Below, one piece after another: positions 1-6,772 of a stretch of 24,264 nt of DNA (positions within the stretch are counted from its first letter, which is position 1; the number at the start of each line of letters is the position of its first letter). The translations under genes and the position numbers were made by a program. The notes beneath the pieces were generated by a model that was not told the DNA's origin, ran no database searches, and saw nothing but the letters and a program-made list of their open reading frames with translations. The DNA is from Bacteroides sp. CAG:770 (GTDB lineage: Bacteria > Bacteroidota > Bacteroidia > Bacteroidales > UBA932), in contig FR890632.1 in the NCBI GenBank assembly GCA_000435075.1, positions 1 through 24,264 on the forward strand, read 5' to 3'.

Positions 1-1
1 T

Positions 2-424
2 CCGTATGCTGCCAGAATGAAGGCAATGCTGATATTTGCGTTTTTCCCGCTCGTTGTGCTTTTAGCTCAGCCGCTTGGGCGCATATCTCCTTGGTTCCCG
101 GTCATTCTTATCGGCATAGGTTGTGCTGCACACCAGTCCTGGTCTGCCAATATCTTTTCTACAGTAGGTGATATGTTTCCGAAATCCTGCATTGCGACTG
201 TGACAGGAATCGGCGGAATGGCCGGCGGTCTCGGATCAATGCTTATGCAGAAAGTTGCAGGAGAACTCTTCGTCTATTCAGCTGCGACGGATATGACTTT
301 CCTCGGTTTCCGTGGAATGCCGGCCGGCTATTTCATCATCTTTTGTGTCTGTGCAACCTCATACCTCATCGGTTGGGTGATAATGAAGACACTTGTTCCT
401 AAATATAAAGTAATCACATTGTAA
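2..424 (+). CDS. MFS hexuronate transporter, C-terminal part (5'-truncated by window)
   Basis: The frame is open from base 2, so the start lies outside the window. About 140 residues remain, with three to four hydrophobic helices separated by short loops, ending in a polar tail. The stretch around HQSWSANIF, then GDMFPK and TGIGGMAGGLGSM, is typical of the anion:cation symporter (ExuT/hexuronate) branch of the major facilitator superfamily. The role would be uptake of galacturonate/glucuronate or unsaturated uronides across the inner membrane. It is followed after 12 bases by the GH105 hydrolase and then kduI, which supports a uronide substrate. The exact substrate cannot be read from this fragment. 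Confidence 0.82.
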   Translation, partial: PYAARMKAMLIFAFFPLVVLLAQPLGRISPWFPVILIGIGCAAHQSWSANIFSTVGDMFPKSCIATVTGIGGMAGGLGSMLMQKVAGELFVYSAATDMTFLGFRGMPAGYFIIFCVCATSYLIGWVIMKTLVPKYKVITL

Positions 425-436
425 ATTGTAAGAAGT

Positions 437-1540
437 ATGATAAAAAAGTGTTTGGCAATTCTCTCAATGCTGATATTTTCTTTCGCAATGGCGTCTGAAG
501 GAATTGCTGGAGGAAAAGAAAATGTCAAAGTCATTGCGAATAAAGTTGCAGAATGGCAAATTGCAAATTTTGGCGATAATTCATATGTGAGATATGATCG
601 TCACCCATTGCATTGGGCTAACGGTGCATTGTATCGTGGAATGTTGGAATGGGCACAAAAAACAGGATTTGAACCGGCAGAGAAATTTGTATATGATATT
701 GGAAAAAAGATGGACTGGAGAATGGCCAAGAGAATGTATCATGCAGATGATATATGTGTGGGTCAATCATTCCTGATGCTTTATGATAAATATAAGGATG
801 AGGCAATGCTGAAGCCTGTTAAAGAAAGAGCAGATTCAGTGATAGAGTTCAGATCGGATGCAGACCTCAATTTTAAGACAAAGAGAGCCTTGGACAGGTG
901 GTCATGGTGCGATGCATTGTTTATGGCACCTCCAGTGTATGCTGAACTTAGCCGTATAACTGGTGACAGGAAGTATCTTGACTTTATGGAAGAAGAGTTC
1001 CTTTCATCCACAAATTATCTGTTCGACAATATTCAGAATCTATATTTTAGAGATTCAAGATTTTTTGGTCAGAAGGAAGAGAATGGTGCTGATGTGTTCT
1101 GGGGTCGAGGAAATGGATGGTGCTATGCAGGACTTACTTTCCTTCTCGAGACTGTGCCTGTAACAGACCCGATGTATGCGTATTTTAAAAGTCTTTATCT
1201 TAAGATGACGGAAGCTGTGTTGGCGACTCAAGATGAAAATGGTTCTTGGCATGCAAGTCTTCTGGCACCTCTACAGTATTCTTCTCCTGAAAACAGTGCA
1301 TCTGGTTTTATGACTTATGGATTGGCCTGGGGTGTAAATCACGGAATTCTCAAAGGAAAGACATATAGAAAGGCTGCTCTCAAGGGGTGGAATGCTCTTT
1401 GCTCATATGTTAGTGAAGATGGAAAACTGCAATATGTCCAACTGGTTGCAGGCTCTCCTGAAAAAATTGAAAAGGATATGACCGAGGTCTATGGCGTCGG
1501 AGCATTCCTTTTGGCTGCTTCAGAAATAATTGACTTCTAA
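437..1540 (+). CDS. GH105 unsaturated rhamnogalacturonyl/glucuronyl hydrolase, secreted
   Basis: The 367-residue protein begins with a signal peptide (K3-K4, hydrophobic to about residue 18). The rest reads as the alpha6/alpha6-barrel of glycoside hydrolase family 105 (YteR/RhiN-like). Conserved blocks are HADDICVGQ (102-110), RWSWCDALFMAPP (154-166), WGRGNGW (222-228) and a C-terminal YGVGAFLLAASE. By analogy with YteR/UGL enzymes the catalytic aspartates would be one of D104/D105 and D159. The family hydrates the 4,5-unsaturated uronic acid left at oligosaccharide ends by pectate or rhamnogalacturonan lyases, releasing the ketouronate handled by KduI downstream. Length is normal for the family. 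It sits between the transporter and kduI with gaps of 12 bases each, so probably one operon. Confidence 0.9.
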   Translation: MIKKCLAILSMLIFSFAMASEGIAGGKENVKVIANKVAEWQIANFGDNSYVRYDRHPLHWANGALYRGMLEWAQKTGFEPAEKFVYDIGKKMDWRMAKRMYHADDICVGQSFLMLYDKYKDEAMLKPVKERADSVIEFRSDADLNFKTKRALDRWSWCDALFMAPPVYAELSRITGDRKYLDFMEEEFLSSTNYLFDNIQNLYFRDSRFFGQKEENGADVFWGRGNGWCYAGLTFLLETVPVTDPMYAYFKSLYLKMTEAVLATQDENGSWHASLLAPLQYSSPENSASGFMTYGLAWGVNHGILKGKTYRKAALKGWNALCSYVSEDGKLQYVQLVAGSPEKIEKDMTEVYGVGAFLLAASEIIDF

Positions 1541-1552
1541 AATAATATAGTT

Positions 1553-2395
1553 ATGAAAATGAATTCAGAAATTCGCTATGCCTCTTCTCCAGAGGAGGTC
1601 AAGCGTTATGATACTGCGCAGTTGCGTTCAAATTATCTTATTGAGAATGTGTTTTCTGCTGATGAGGTGAATCTTACCTACACTATGCATGACAGGATGA
1701 TCGCCGGGGGCATAATGCCTGTGAATGAAGCAGTAGAACTTAAGCCGATGGATATTCTGCGTTCAGAATTCTTTTTGGAGCGGAGGGAGATGGGCATTTT
1801 CAATGTCGGGGGGCCCGGTGTCGTTACTGCAGAAGATGTAGAGTATAAGATGGATTATAAAGAGGCGTTATATCTCGGACGGGGACGGAGAAGAATAACG
1901 TTCAAAAGCATTGACCCGACTAATCCTGCAAAGTTTTATTTCTGTTCAGCCAATGCTCACGCTACCTATCCTGATCATCTTACGACTCGTGAGAATGCCG
2001 TGAAGATGGAACTTGGCTCATTGGAGGCAAGCAATCATAGAATAATTAACAGGATGCTGGTCAAGGAGGTGGTTCAGACGTGCCAACTCCAGATGGGAAT
2101 GACTGAATTGAAGCCGGGTAGTACTTGGAATACAATGCCTGCACATACGCACAACCGTAGAATGGAAGTCTATTTCTATTTTGAATTGCCGGAAGACCAG
2201 GCTGTTTGTCACTTTATGGGCGAACCTGACGAAACAAGACACATATGGATGAAAAATGGCCAGGCCGTGATTTCTCCTGAATGGAGCATTCATTCAGCAT
2301 GTGCTACAAGTAACTATACATTCATCTGGGCGATGTGTGGAGAAAATCTGGATTATGACGATATGGATGTTTGCCCAGTTTCAGAATTGAGATAA
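1553..2395 (+). CDS. kduI: 5-keto-4-deoxyuronate isomerase (4-deoxy-L-threo-5-hexosulose-uronate ketol-isomerase)
   Basis: The 280-residue protein matches KduI throughout. The cupin metal site is visible as H198, H200 and E205 in the block PAHTHNRRMEVYFYFEL, and H247 in SPEWSIHSACATSNYTFIWAM. E. coli KduI uses residues 196, 198, 203 and 245. The constant offset of two suggests the third codon (ATG at 1559) may be the true start, although ATG at 1553 is equally possible. The enzyme converts 5-keto-4-deoxyuronate to 2,5-diketo-3-deoxygluconate in cytosolic degradation of pectin-derived unsaturated uronides (EC 5.3.1.17). It is the last gene of the operon, followed by an intrinsic terminator. 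Confidence 0.96.
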   Translation: MKMNSEIRYASSPEEVKRYDTAQLRSNYLIENVFSADEVNLTYTMHDRMIAGGIMPVNEAVELKPMDILRSEFFLERREMGIFNVGGPGVVTAEDVEYKMDYKEALYLGRGRRRITFKSIDPTNPAKFYFCSANAHATYPDHLTTRENAVKMELGSLEASNHRIINRMLVKEVVQTCQLQMGMTELKPGSTWNTMPAHTHNRRMEVYFYFELPEDQAVCHFMGEPDETRHIWMKNGQAVISPEWSIHSACATSNYTFIWAMCGENLDYDDMDVCPVSELR

Positions 2396-2421
2396 TTGTT
2401 ATATAAAATTCCTACATCATC

Positions 2422-2451
2422 AAGCCCCGATAACTGTTTGTCGGGGCTTTT
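2422..2451 (+). terminator. Intrinsic terminator after kduI
   Basis: AAGCCCCGA (2422-2430) pairs with TCGGGGCTT (2441-2449). The stem continues inward through a T-G and two A-T pairs to a four-base loop CTGT, giving a 12-bp stem followed by TT. It lies 27 bases after the kduI stop and closes the uronide operon. Confidence 0.85.
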
Positions 2452-2490
2452 GACGTTCTTTACCATGTATTCCTGTCCGTCTTTGATCTA

Positions 2491-2571
2491 TTAGGTGTTG
2501 GCTGAACGGTATTCTTTAGGTGTCATGTCTGTGGCCTCCTGGAAAACTGCAACTGTCGCCGGACACGATAG
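2491..2571 (-). pseudogene. C-terminal scrap of an AraC-type HTH regulator
   Basis: Read on the minus strand, the frame ending at TAA 2493-2491 gives FQEATDMTPKEYRSANT. This closely resembles the last helix of AraC/XylS HTH domains, including those at the end of hybrid two-component regulators (family pattern F.-.TGMTP..YR). Only about 20 residues look family-like. Upstream (2572 onward) the sequence becomes A/T rich and has no HTH helices, so the gene is a 3' remnant. It lies just downstream of, and convergent with, the uronide operon, where a polysaccharide-utilisation regulator would be expected. The rest was presumably lost when the adjacent islet arrived. The call depends on a short motif. 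Confidence 0.6.
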
Positions 2572-2659
2572 CTTTTTTTGATCCGTTTTTTTTGCAAAAG
2601 CTTTTACAAATGTGATTAAACCCTTGAATTTGTAGAAAATTTACAAAATTTGGGTAATT

Positions 2660-3774
2660 ATGCTGCTTAAAATTGAATTAGAGAACTTTGTCTCCATAAA
2701 GATGCGTCCGGAAAATCAAACATCCTCAAGGCAATCAATTTTTGCTGCAGGATGGTTCTTGATTCTCACCTGAACAATGAAGGCACGGTGTTCAATTTTA
2801 TGCCGTTCAAGTTCGATGGATATGACGCAAAGCCAAGTGAGTTCCTTATCGATTTCGTTTGCTCCGGGATTGAGTATGAGTATTCTTTTGCATTGACCAG
2901 AACCGAAGTGCTTCGGGAGAGCCTGTACTACTATCCCAATGGAAAGCGGGCAAAAGTATTCACTCGCGACGAGAATGCGGAAGAAGTCTACTCGTTCTCT
3001 CCAGGTATAATTGTGAAACCTAAGGATGTTGCAATCAATACCGGAAAAAAGAATCTGTTCCTCAGCAGGGCCAGTTCAATGAACCGTGAATTGCCTCAGG
3101 AATTGTACAGATACTTTCTGAATACTTTTCTTCTGGGACTTGTTGATTTGAACAGTGTCTCTGTAGAAGAAAATATCAATGCATATAAGAAAGTCATATT
3201 AAAAGCGCTATCCATCTGTGATACTGACATTTGCGACATAAAGGTCAGGCACGAACAAGTTCCGGCGCCAATCATGTCATCCCCGGCCTCTCCGGAATTG
3301 AATTTCAGAATGATTGACATCCTCAGGTTTCAGACGATACACAAAAGGGCTCCGAATGTCGTTTTTGACCTTGATGTCGAGGAGTCCAATGGCACGAGAA
3401 AGTTGTTCCAGATTCTTTTGAGACTTCTTGACGTTGTCAGGAACGGTAAATCGTTGATGATGGATGAGTTTGACATGGGACTTCATACACGTCTGGCGGA
3501 TTTTATCATTGACCTTATTCATGCATCTGAAAATTCCCAACTGTTGTTCACGTCGCACAATACTAATCTGATTGACATGAAACGTCTGAGGAAAGATCAG
3601 GTCGTATTCGTCAATAAATTGGATGACGGATCGACTGAGGTCTATTCTCTGTATGATTATAAGGATTTCAGAGACAATATGGATGCTGAGAAAGGATACA
3701 TCCAGGGGCGTTTTGATGCGGTTCCGTTTGTAGATTCAACTGTCATGAACTTGAAGCAACTTCTGGAGGACTGA
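2660..3774 (+). pseudogene. rloA: RloA/AbiLi-like AAA15 ATPase, N-terminal deletion and frameshift
   Basis: This is an SMC/ABC-like ATPase of the AAA_15/RloA type. The canonical start MLLKIELENFVSIK is encoded at 2660-2701. The sequence then jumps by -1 frame to DASGKSNILKAI (from 2701), which is the end of the Walker A loop. In family members roughly 30-40 residues, including the GA(N) that begins the P-loop, normally separate these blocks, so a stretch is missing and the frame is broken. The remaining frame is open from 2677 to 3774. It retains the signature-like block EESNGTRKLF, Walker B LMMDEFD, the switch TSHN and the family C-terminus KGYIQGRFDAVPF. An internal ATG at 2752 would start after the P-loop and could not give a working ATPase. 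Its partner rloB follows after one base. RloA/RloB pairs occur in restriction and abortive-infection loci. Confidence 0.8.
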
Positions 3775-3775
3775 T

Positions 3776-4228
3776 TTGGCAAAGCAACGTACGGCATCTC
3801 CGTCACGAACGATGAAGCCTGTGTTCCTGATATTCTGCGAGGGAGAAACGGAGGCGGCTTATCTGGATTATCTTAAACAGGCATATCGTTCTCCGATAAG
3901 GATTGTCCCCAAGATAGAGGGAGATAGTATTTCGCAGAGATTGATTGATGTCAGGAAGAAGGAATTGAAAATATCGAAGACCGACAAGATTCTCGTCTTT
4001 CTCATGTATGATATGGATGTACCTGTCGTCAATGAAAGAATAAAAGACTGTAGGGCGTACAAATTGCTCAGCAATCCGGCCATTGAGTTTTGGTTTCTTC
4101 TCCATGGAAAGGATTGGAGGACAAAAATTTCAACTGCGGAAGCCTATAGCGAATTGTTGAAAAATCTTGACAATCCCTCATCCGGTATTTTCAATTTGAT
4201 TCTGGCATTGGAAAAAAGCTTGAGATAA
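3776..4228 (+). CDS. rloB: RloB/AbiLii-like TOPRIM-type protein, probably internally shortened
   Basis: The start is TTG at 3776, supported by a GGAGGA ribosome site at 3765-3770 inside the end of the preceding gene. The N-terminus VFLIFCEGETEAAYLDYLK (16-34) is the RloB acidic motif. LVFLMYDMDVP corresponds to the DxD block, and LLSNPAIEFWFLLH to the SNP.-E.W.LLH block of PF13707. The end, NPSSGIFNLI, matches the C-terminal NPST/S..-.LI element of full-length RloB. The 40 or so residues that normally lie between the helix after FLLH and NPSS appear to be absent, giving 150 residues rather than about 195-200. Alternatively, a one-base insertion in the A6 run near 4213 would extend the frame to 4296. 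The known role is partner of the RloA ATPase in a phage-defence or abortive-infection pair. With rloA broken, it is probably not functional. Confidence 0.75.
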   Translation: MAKQRTASPSRTMKPVFLIFCEGETEAAYLDYLKQAYRSPIRIVPKIEGDSISQRLIDVRKKELKISKTDKILVFLMYDMDVPVVNERIKDCRAYKLLSNPAIEFWFLLHGKDWRTKISTAEAYSELLKNLDNPSSGIFNLILALEKSLR

Positions 4229-4338
4229 CGAGGGCTATCAGGCAGAATTTTTGTCTTCGTTTTCCAAATCGACAATTTGAGTGCGAAACGATGTAATGAG
4301 GAAGAGTAGGGGGAAAATTGCTTAATAATTAAATAGTT

Positions 4339-4370
4339 AAGGCGGAGCATTATTACAATGGACCGCCTTT
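4339..4370 (+). terminator. Hairpin between convergent rloB and hipT
   Basis: AAGGCGG (4339-4345) pairs with CCGCCTT (4363-4369). Past an AG/GA internal loop, CATT (4348-4351) pairs with AATG (4357-4360) around a five-base loop. A short T run follows on the plus strand and a longer one lies at 4376-4381. It sits between the ends of two converging units and may serve either. The plus-strand direction fits better. Confidence 0.6.
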
Positions 4371-4401
4371 CCTGATTTTTTCAAAAGACTTGTCCGCTTC
4401 T

Positions 4402-5355
4402 TTATTTCTGATTTGATATTCTTTCCAACCGTGATGTGATGCCCTGCTTATACGTTTCCTTGCACTCGTCATCCAAAAACGACATGTCAATCATGTCGTG
4501 GAATTTCGGTAGGAGTTTTCTGTACTTTTCTAGCATATTGTCAAATACCTTGGGTGCAATACCTGAAAGTGTCATGGCACTGACGAAATCGCTTTTCTTT
4601 AACCGCTTCTTCCGACCATTGAGTGTGAGTGCCATTTCTTCGGTGTCTTTAGGATTCACCATTGAGACATTCAGGAGGTCGTATGCTGGGGTTAGAAACC
4701 ACTTTCCTTTTGGTGCATACAGCGAGAAGTTCTTCAGATGCATATCATTGTTTCCTACCAGCCAACTGAAGAATACTTGTTCATAGAAATCGGTCAGATC
4801 CAAAAGTGGCACATATGAATATTTGGCGATTACCTTGGCAATCTGTTCATACGAACTCTTGTACTTGTATTCCGTCTGTCTCTCTGTAAGCTGGCACATG
4901 TCCTCCATCGGAATCTTACTTCCGTCTGATGTCCGGTCTATCCTTTTGGTCAGGTATCCCAATGTGCCATCTTGAAGTCGTATTAGAGAATGGGGCGCAA
5001 CCTTTATCTTTGCTATTTCGGCCAAATGCATTGTCAAGTCTTCATTTTCGGGAAGATTCTTGTATGTCTGGGTCTGTGGCTTGAAGATATAATCGCCCCA
5101 AAGTCCTACTATGGTGAGTCTTCTTGACCCTTCATGCCTGTCGAGATGGAGAGACAATTTCGCCTGAACTCCGGTCAATGTTGTCTGCGACTTTATCACC
5201 TGAGCAGCCAGAGTGTCCAAATCATTGAGTGAATAGGGCAATTCCGGTGCATTCTGCATTCCGAAGAATTTCTTGGCACAGCCTTTATGGAAATCCACTT
5301 CTCCGTACACAAGCTCCTTATAGCAATATAGACATTTACTCATCGCTTTTCTCAT
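4402..5355 (-). CDS. hipT: HipT-type serine/threonine kinase toxin (HipA C-terminal domain) with zinc-ribbon-like N-terminus
   Basis: This 317-residue HipA-like kinase lacks the N-terminal subdomain 1, which is encoded by the separate upstream gene, as in HipBST systems. The residues follow the HipA pattern: P-loop-like LTGVQAKLSL (60-69), ATP-binding lysine in IFKPQ (K92), catalytic GNNDMHLKNF (D204) and metal-binding PAYDLL (D226). The N-terminus carries C8-x2-C11 and H23-x2-C26, a possible zinc ribbon often seen in Bacteroidetes HipA-like proteins. HipA/HipT kinases phosphorylate aminoacyl-tRNA synthetases and stop translation; the target here is unknown. The frame overlaps hipS by 20 bases if ATG 5355 is used, or by 8 (ATGAGTAA) with ATG 5343. 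The longer start is preferred because the same 12-base junction precedes hipS. Confidence 0.9.
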   Translation of the reverse strand: MRKAMSKCLYCYKELVYGEVDFHKGCAKKFFGMQNAPELPYSLNDLDTLAAQVIKSQTTLTGVQAKLSLHLDRHEGSRRLTIVGLWGDYIFKPQTQTYKNLPENEDLTMHLAEIAKIKVAPHSLIRLQDGTLGYLTKRIDRTSDGSKIPMEDMCQLTERQTEYKYKSSYEQIAKVIAKYSYVPLLDLTDFYEQVFFSWLVGNNDMHLKNFSLYAPKGKWFLTPAYDLLNVSMVNPKDTEEMALTLNGRKKRLKKSDFVSAMTLSGIAPKVFDNMLEKYRKLLPKFHDMIDMSFLDDECKETYKQGITSRLERISNQK

Positions 5356-5668
5356 TTACAGGTACGACACTTACCGCTCCGATGCAGTCTTTGCAACAGA
5401 GTAGGAGCAGGGACATCCTGTCCAATGAACTGATGTCCGTATTCCTTAAAGCCACATCAAGCAGCCATCCTTCAGGAATGAGACCATCGAAGAATGGAAA
5501 CAGAATTTTGGATTGATAAGGCTTCTCAGAGAGTGGCAGTGTAAGACTCACTGGATCTGAGCCCTTATTGTCTAAATATTCCTTATTGTAGTGGAATTCA
5601 TAACCGGATTCTGTTTCAGTAAGAATACCGGCAAGGTGGTCCTTAAAGTAAATCTCAGCTTTTCTCAT
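5336..5668 (-). CDS. hipS: HipS-like protein (stand-alone HipA N-terminal subdomain)
   Basis: The 110 residues correspond to the Couple_hipA/HipA_N domain. The start RKAEIYFKDHLAGILTE, the mid region SLTLPLSEKPY, and the hallmark LFPFFDGLIPEGWLL (56-70) lead into the helices that precede the kinase in one-piece HipA. In the enteropathogenic E. coli HipBST system the corresponding small protein HipS acts as the antitoxin of HipT, and HipB boosts repression. It overlaps hipB by 14 bases and hipT by 8-20 bases, so translation is presumably coupled. The domain is complete and no interruptions are visible. Whether it neutralises HipT here is inferred from the family, not shown. Confidence 0.88.
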   Translation of the reverse strand: MRKAEIYFKDHLAGILTETESGYEFHYNKEYLDNKGSDPVSLTLPLSEKPYQSKILFPFFDGLIPEGWLLDVALRNTDISSLDRMSLLLLCCKDCIGAVSVVPVNEKSDE

Positions 5669-5873
5669 TCAATTCATCTGTTCTTACCGGTGCGAGCTCG
5701 TAGCCGAACATTGCAAGCACCTGATTTACCTTATCCATCCTGAGCGTCGGTTTTCCTTGCTCAAGTTGACGCACGAAATTAAGTCCGACACCGCATTTCA
5801 GGGCGAGGTCTTCCTGTGTCAATCCATACTCCTTGCGGAGGGATTTGAGTTTTGCAGACAATAGTGTCTTCAT
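5655..5873 (-). CDS. hipB: HipB-type helix-turn-helix antitoxin/autorepressor
   Basis: A Cro/C1-type HTH protein. From ATG 5873 the 72-residue product runs MKTLLSAKLKSLRKEYG, then GLTQEDLALKCGVGLNFVRQ (helices 2-3, the DNA-reading part), then LEQGKPTLRMDKVNQVLAMFGYEL, the usual HipB dimer and strand region. The frame stays open nine codons further upstream to 5900. That longer start lies inside the -7 promoter element (5898-5905) and upstream of the expected transcript start, so the internal ATG is chosen. It is the first gene of the hipB-hipS-hipT operon, with operator-like repeats at and upstream of its promoter. A 62-bp near-copy of its helix 2-3 segment occurs at 8347-8408. Confidence 0.9.
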   Translation of the reverse strand: MKTLLSAKLKSLRKEYGLTQEDLALKCGVGLNFVRQLEQGKPTLRMDKVNQVLAMFGYELAPVRTDELNEKS

Positions 5874-5879
5874 AATATA

Positions 5880-5978
5880 ATTACATCCTATCGGATGCAA
5901 ATATAGTAAACTTTTATGAAATTATATTACATCGAATGTGAAATTCTCCTCCGATCTAAAATTACATCATTTCGAATA
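5880..5978 (-). promoter_or_regulatory. hipBST control region: -7 promoter and three operator-like repeats
   Basis: The minus-strand TATATTTG (5905-5898) matches the Bacteroidetes -7 element. On the plus strand ATTACATC begins at 5880, 5926 and 5961. In the first copy it forms the inverted repeat CATCC-tatc-GGATG (5884-5897), in the second ACAT-cga-ATGT, and the third is followed by TTCGAAT. The first repeat overlaps the expected transcription start. This arrangement suits cooperative autorepression by HipB. The binding assignment is inferred. Confidence 0.65.
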
Positions 5979-6082
5979 TAGAAATGCGCCATTATAGGAT
6001 GTCGGTCCTTTTACGGAACAGACCGGCTAGAAATCGCCGGAAACATGACGTGGTTAGGTAAGTTTAAGTATCAGCTGTATGT

Positions 6083-6108
6083 AAATCGGCAACCGCAGTT
6101 GCCGATTT
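6083..6108 (-). terminator. Hairpin terminator at the end of the RNA-ligase operon
   Basis: AAATCGGCAA (6083-6092) and TTGCCGATTT (6099-6108) form a perfect 10-bp stem with a six-base loop, 11 bases past the stop of the 65-residue gene on the minus strand. The T run is only the three bases in the stem, so termination may be moderate. Just beyond, 6003-6007/6021-6025 (CGGTC/GACCG) and 6023-6027/6036-6040 (CCGGC/GCCGG) could form two mutually exclusive small hairpins. Confidence 0.6.
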
Positions 6109-6119
6109 ATCCTCAACAA

Positions 6120-6317
6120 TCAAGAATGTATTATAGAATCTTCTCTATATGACATTGCGGCACGTGCTCCTTCCAAAAAGTCACATATACATGATTCCAC
6201 GGCATCATCATGTTCCTCTGGATTCTCGATTATCCCCTGCGCATATTCTCTTGCCTGCTCAAGAAGTTCCGGATACATTTGACAGAACTCCTCAAAGTTT
6301 AAGTTCTGATTATTCAT
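6120..6317 (-). CDS. Small acidic protein of unknown function, third gene of the RNA-ligase operon
   Basis: The product has 65 residues, is rich in Glu/Asp and predicted helical, with the blocks NFEEFCQMYPELLEQAREYA and NPEEHDDAVESCICDFLEGA. Two cysteines sit close together (SCIC). There is no signal peptide or membrane segment, and no family is recognised. It starts 11 bases after the stop of the 143-residue gene and is followed by a hairpin terminator, so it is almost certainly cotranscribed with the ligase. Small acidic partners of this kind can be inhibitors, nucleic-acid mimics or adaptor subunits, but nothing in the sequence decides between these. Confidence 0.65.
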   Translation of the reverse strand: MNNQNLNFEEFCQMYPELLEQAREYAQGIIENPEEHDDAVESCICDFLEGARAAMSYREDSIIHS

Positions 6318-6328
6318 ATCTCAATACG

Positions 6329-6760
6329 TTATTTGGTTAAAAACTCTTCATAAAGAATATCGACAATTATATCTATGTTCATCCTAATTTGCTCGTACGC
6401 ATCGATTTTTACCATATCTTTAATGATAATATTGCATAATTGTATATCATCCTTCTCATTGTTTGCGTCTGGATTTACCTTAACATAATGCCTGATATCA
6501 TCATTGATCTTGCGGGTGCAAAATGGCCATTGCGCCATTAGAAATTCATACTCGCATCTTGACCAGAACTGATATTTTGCGAATACATCTACCCATTCCC
6601 TTAGCTGGGGCTTTGTCGTGACGGGTATTTTCTTATACTTCTCATCTCTTCCAAATGGTCTAATCTTCCACTCTCGCCTAAAATAGGGCAAGATGTCGTA
6701 TTCCTCATACGTTTTCTTATTAATGTCCATCAACAAGACCTTGAATTCTTTATTCTCCAT
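6329..6760 (-). CDS. Conserved hypothetical protein, second gene of the RNA-ligase operon
   Basis: The product has 143 residues and is soluble, with no signal. It begins with a strand-rich part (KEFKVLLMDINKKTYEEYD, then ILPYFRREWK) and contains the distinctive block KYQFWSRCEYEFLMAQWPF. It ends in a helix, VKIDAYEQIRMNIDIIVDIL. I recognise the pattern (short beta start, FWSRCEYE, closing D.-.EQI.MN.DII) from uncharacterised proteins common in phages and other mobile elements of gut bacteria, but no function is known to me. It lies 12 bases after the ligase stop and 11 before the next start, so it is in the same operon. It could be a small RNA-repair or phage-derived accessory factor; this is open. 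Confidence 0.75.
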   Translation of the reverse strand: MENKEFKVLLMDINKKTYEEYDILPYFRREWKIRPFGRDEKYKKIPVTTKPQLREWVDVFAKYQFWSRCEYEFLMAQWPFCTRKINDDIRHYVKVNPDANNEKDDIQLCNIIIKDMVKIDAYEQIRMNIDIIVDILYEEFLTK

Positions 6761-6772
6761 AAATCAATTGTT

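Noticed and set aside
2752..3774. Intact ATPase gene starting at ATG 2752
   Set aside because: The upstream codons in the same frame still encode Walker A residues (DASGKSN), and a true family start lies at 2660 in another frame. A start at 2752 would lack the P-loop, so the gene is treated as broken.
5874..5900. Longer hipB start at 5900
   Set aside because: These nine codons overlap the -7 promoter element and the first operator, so they are probably not translated.
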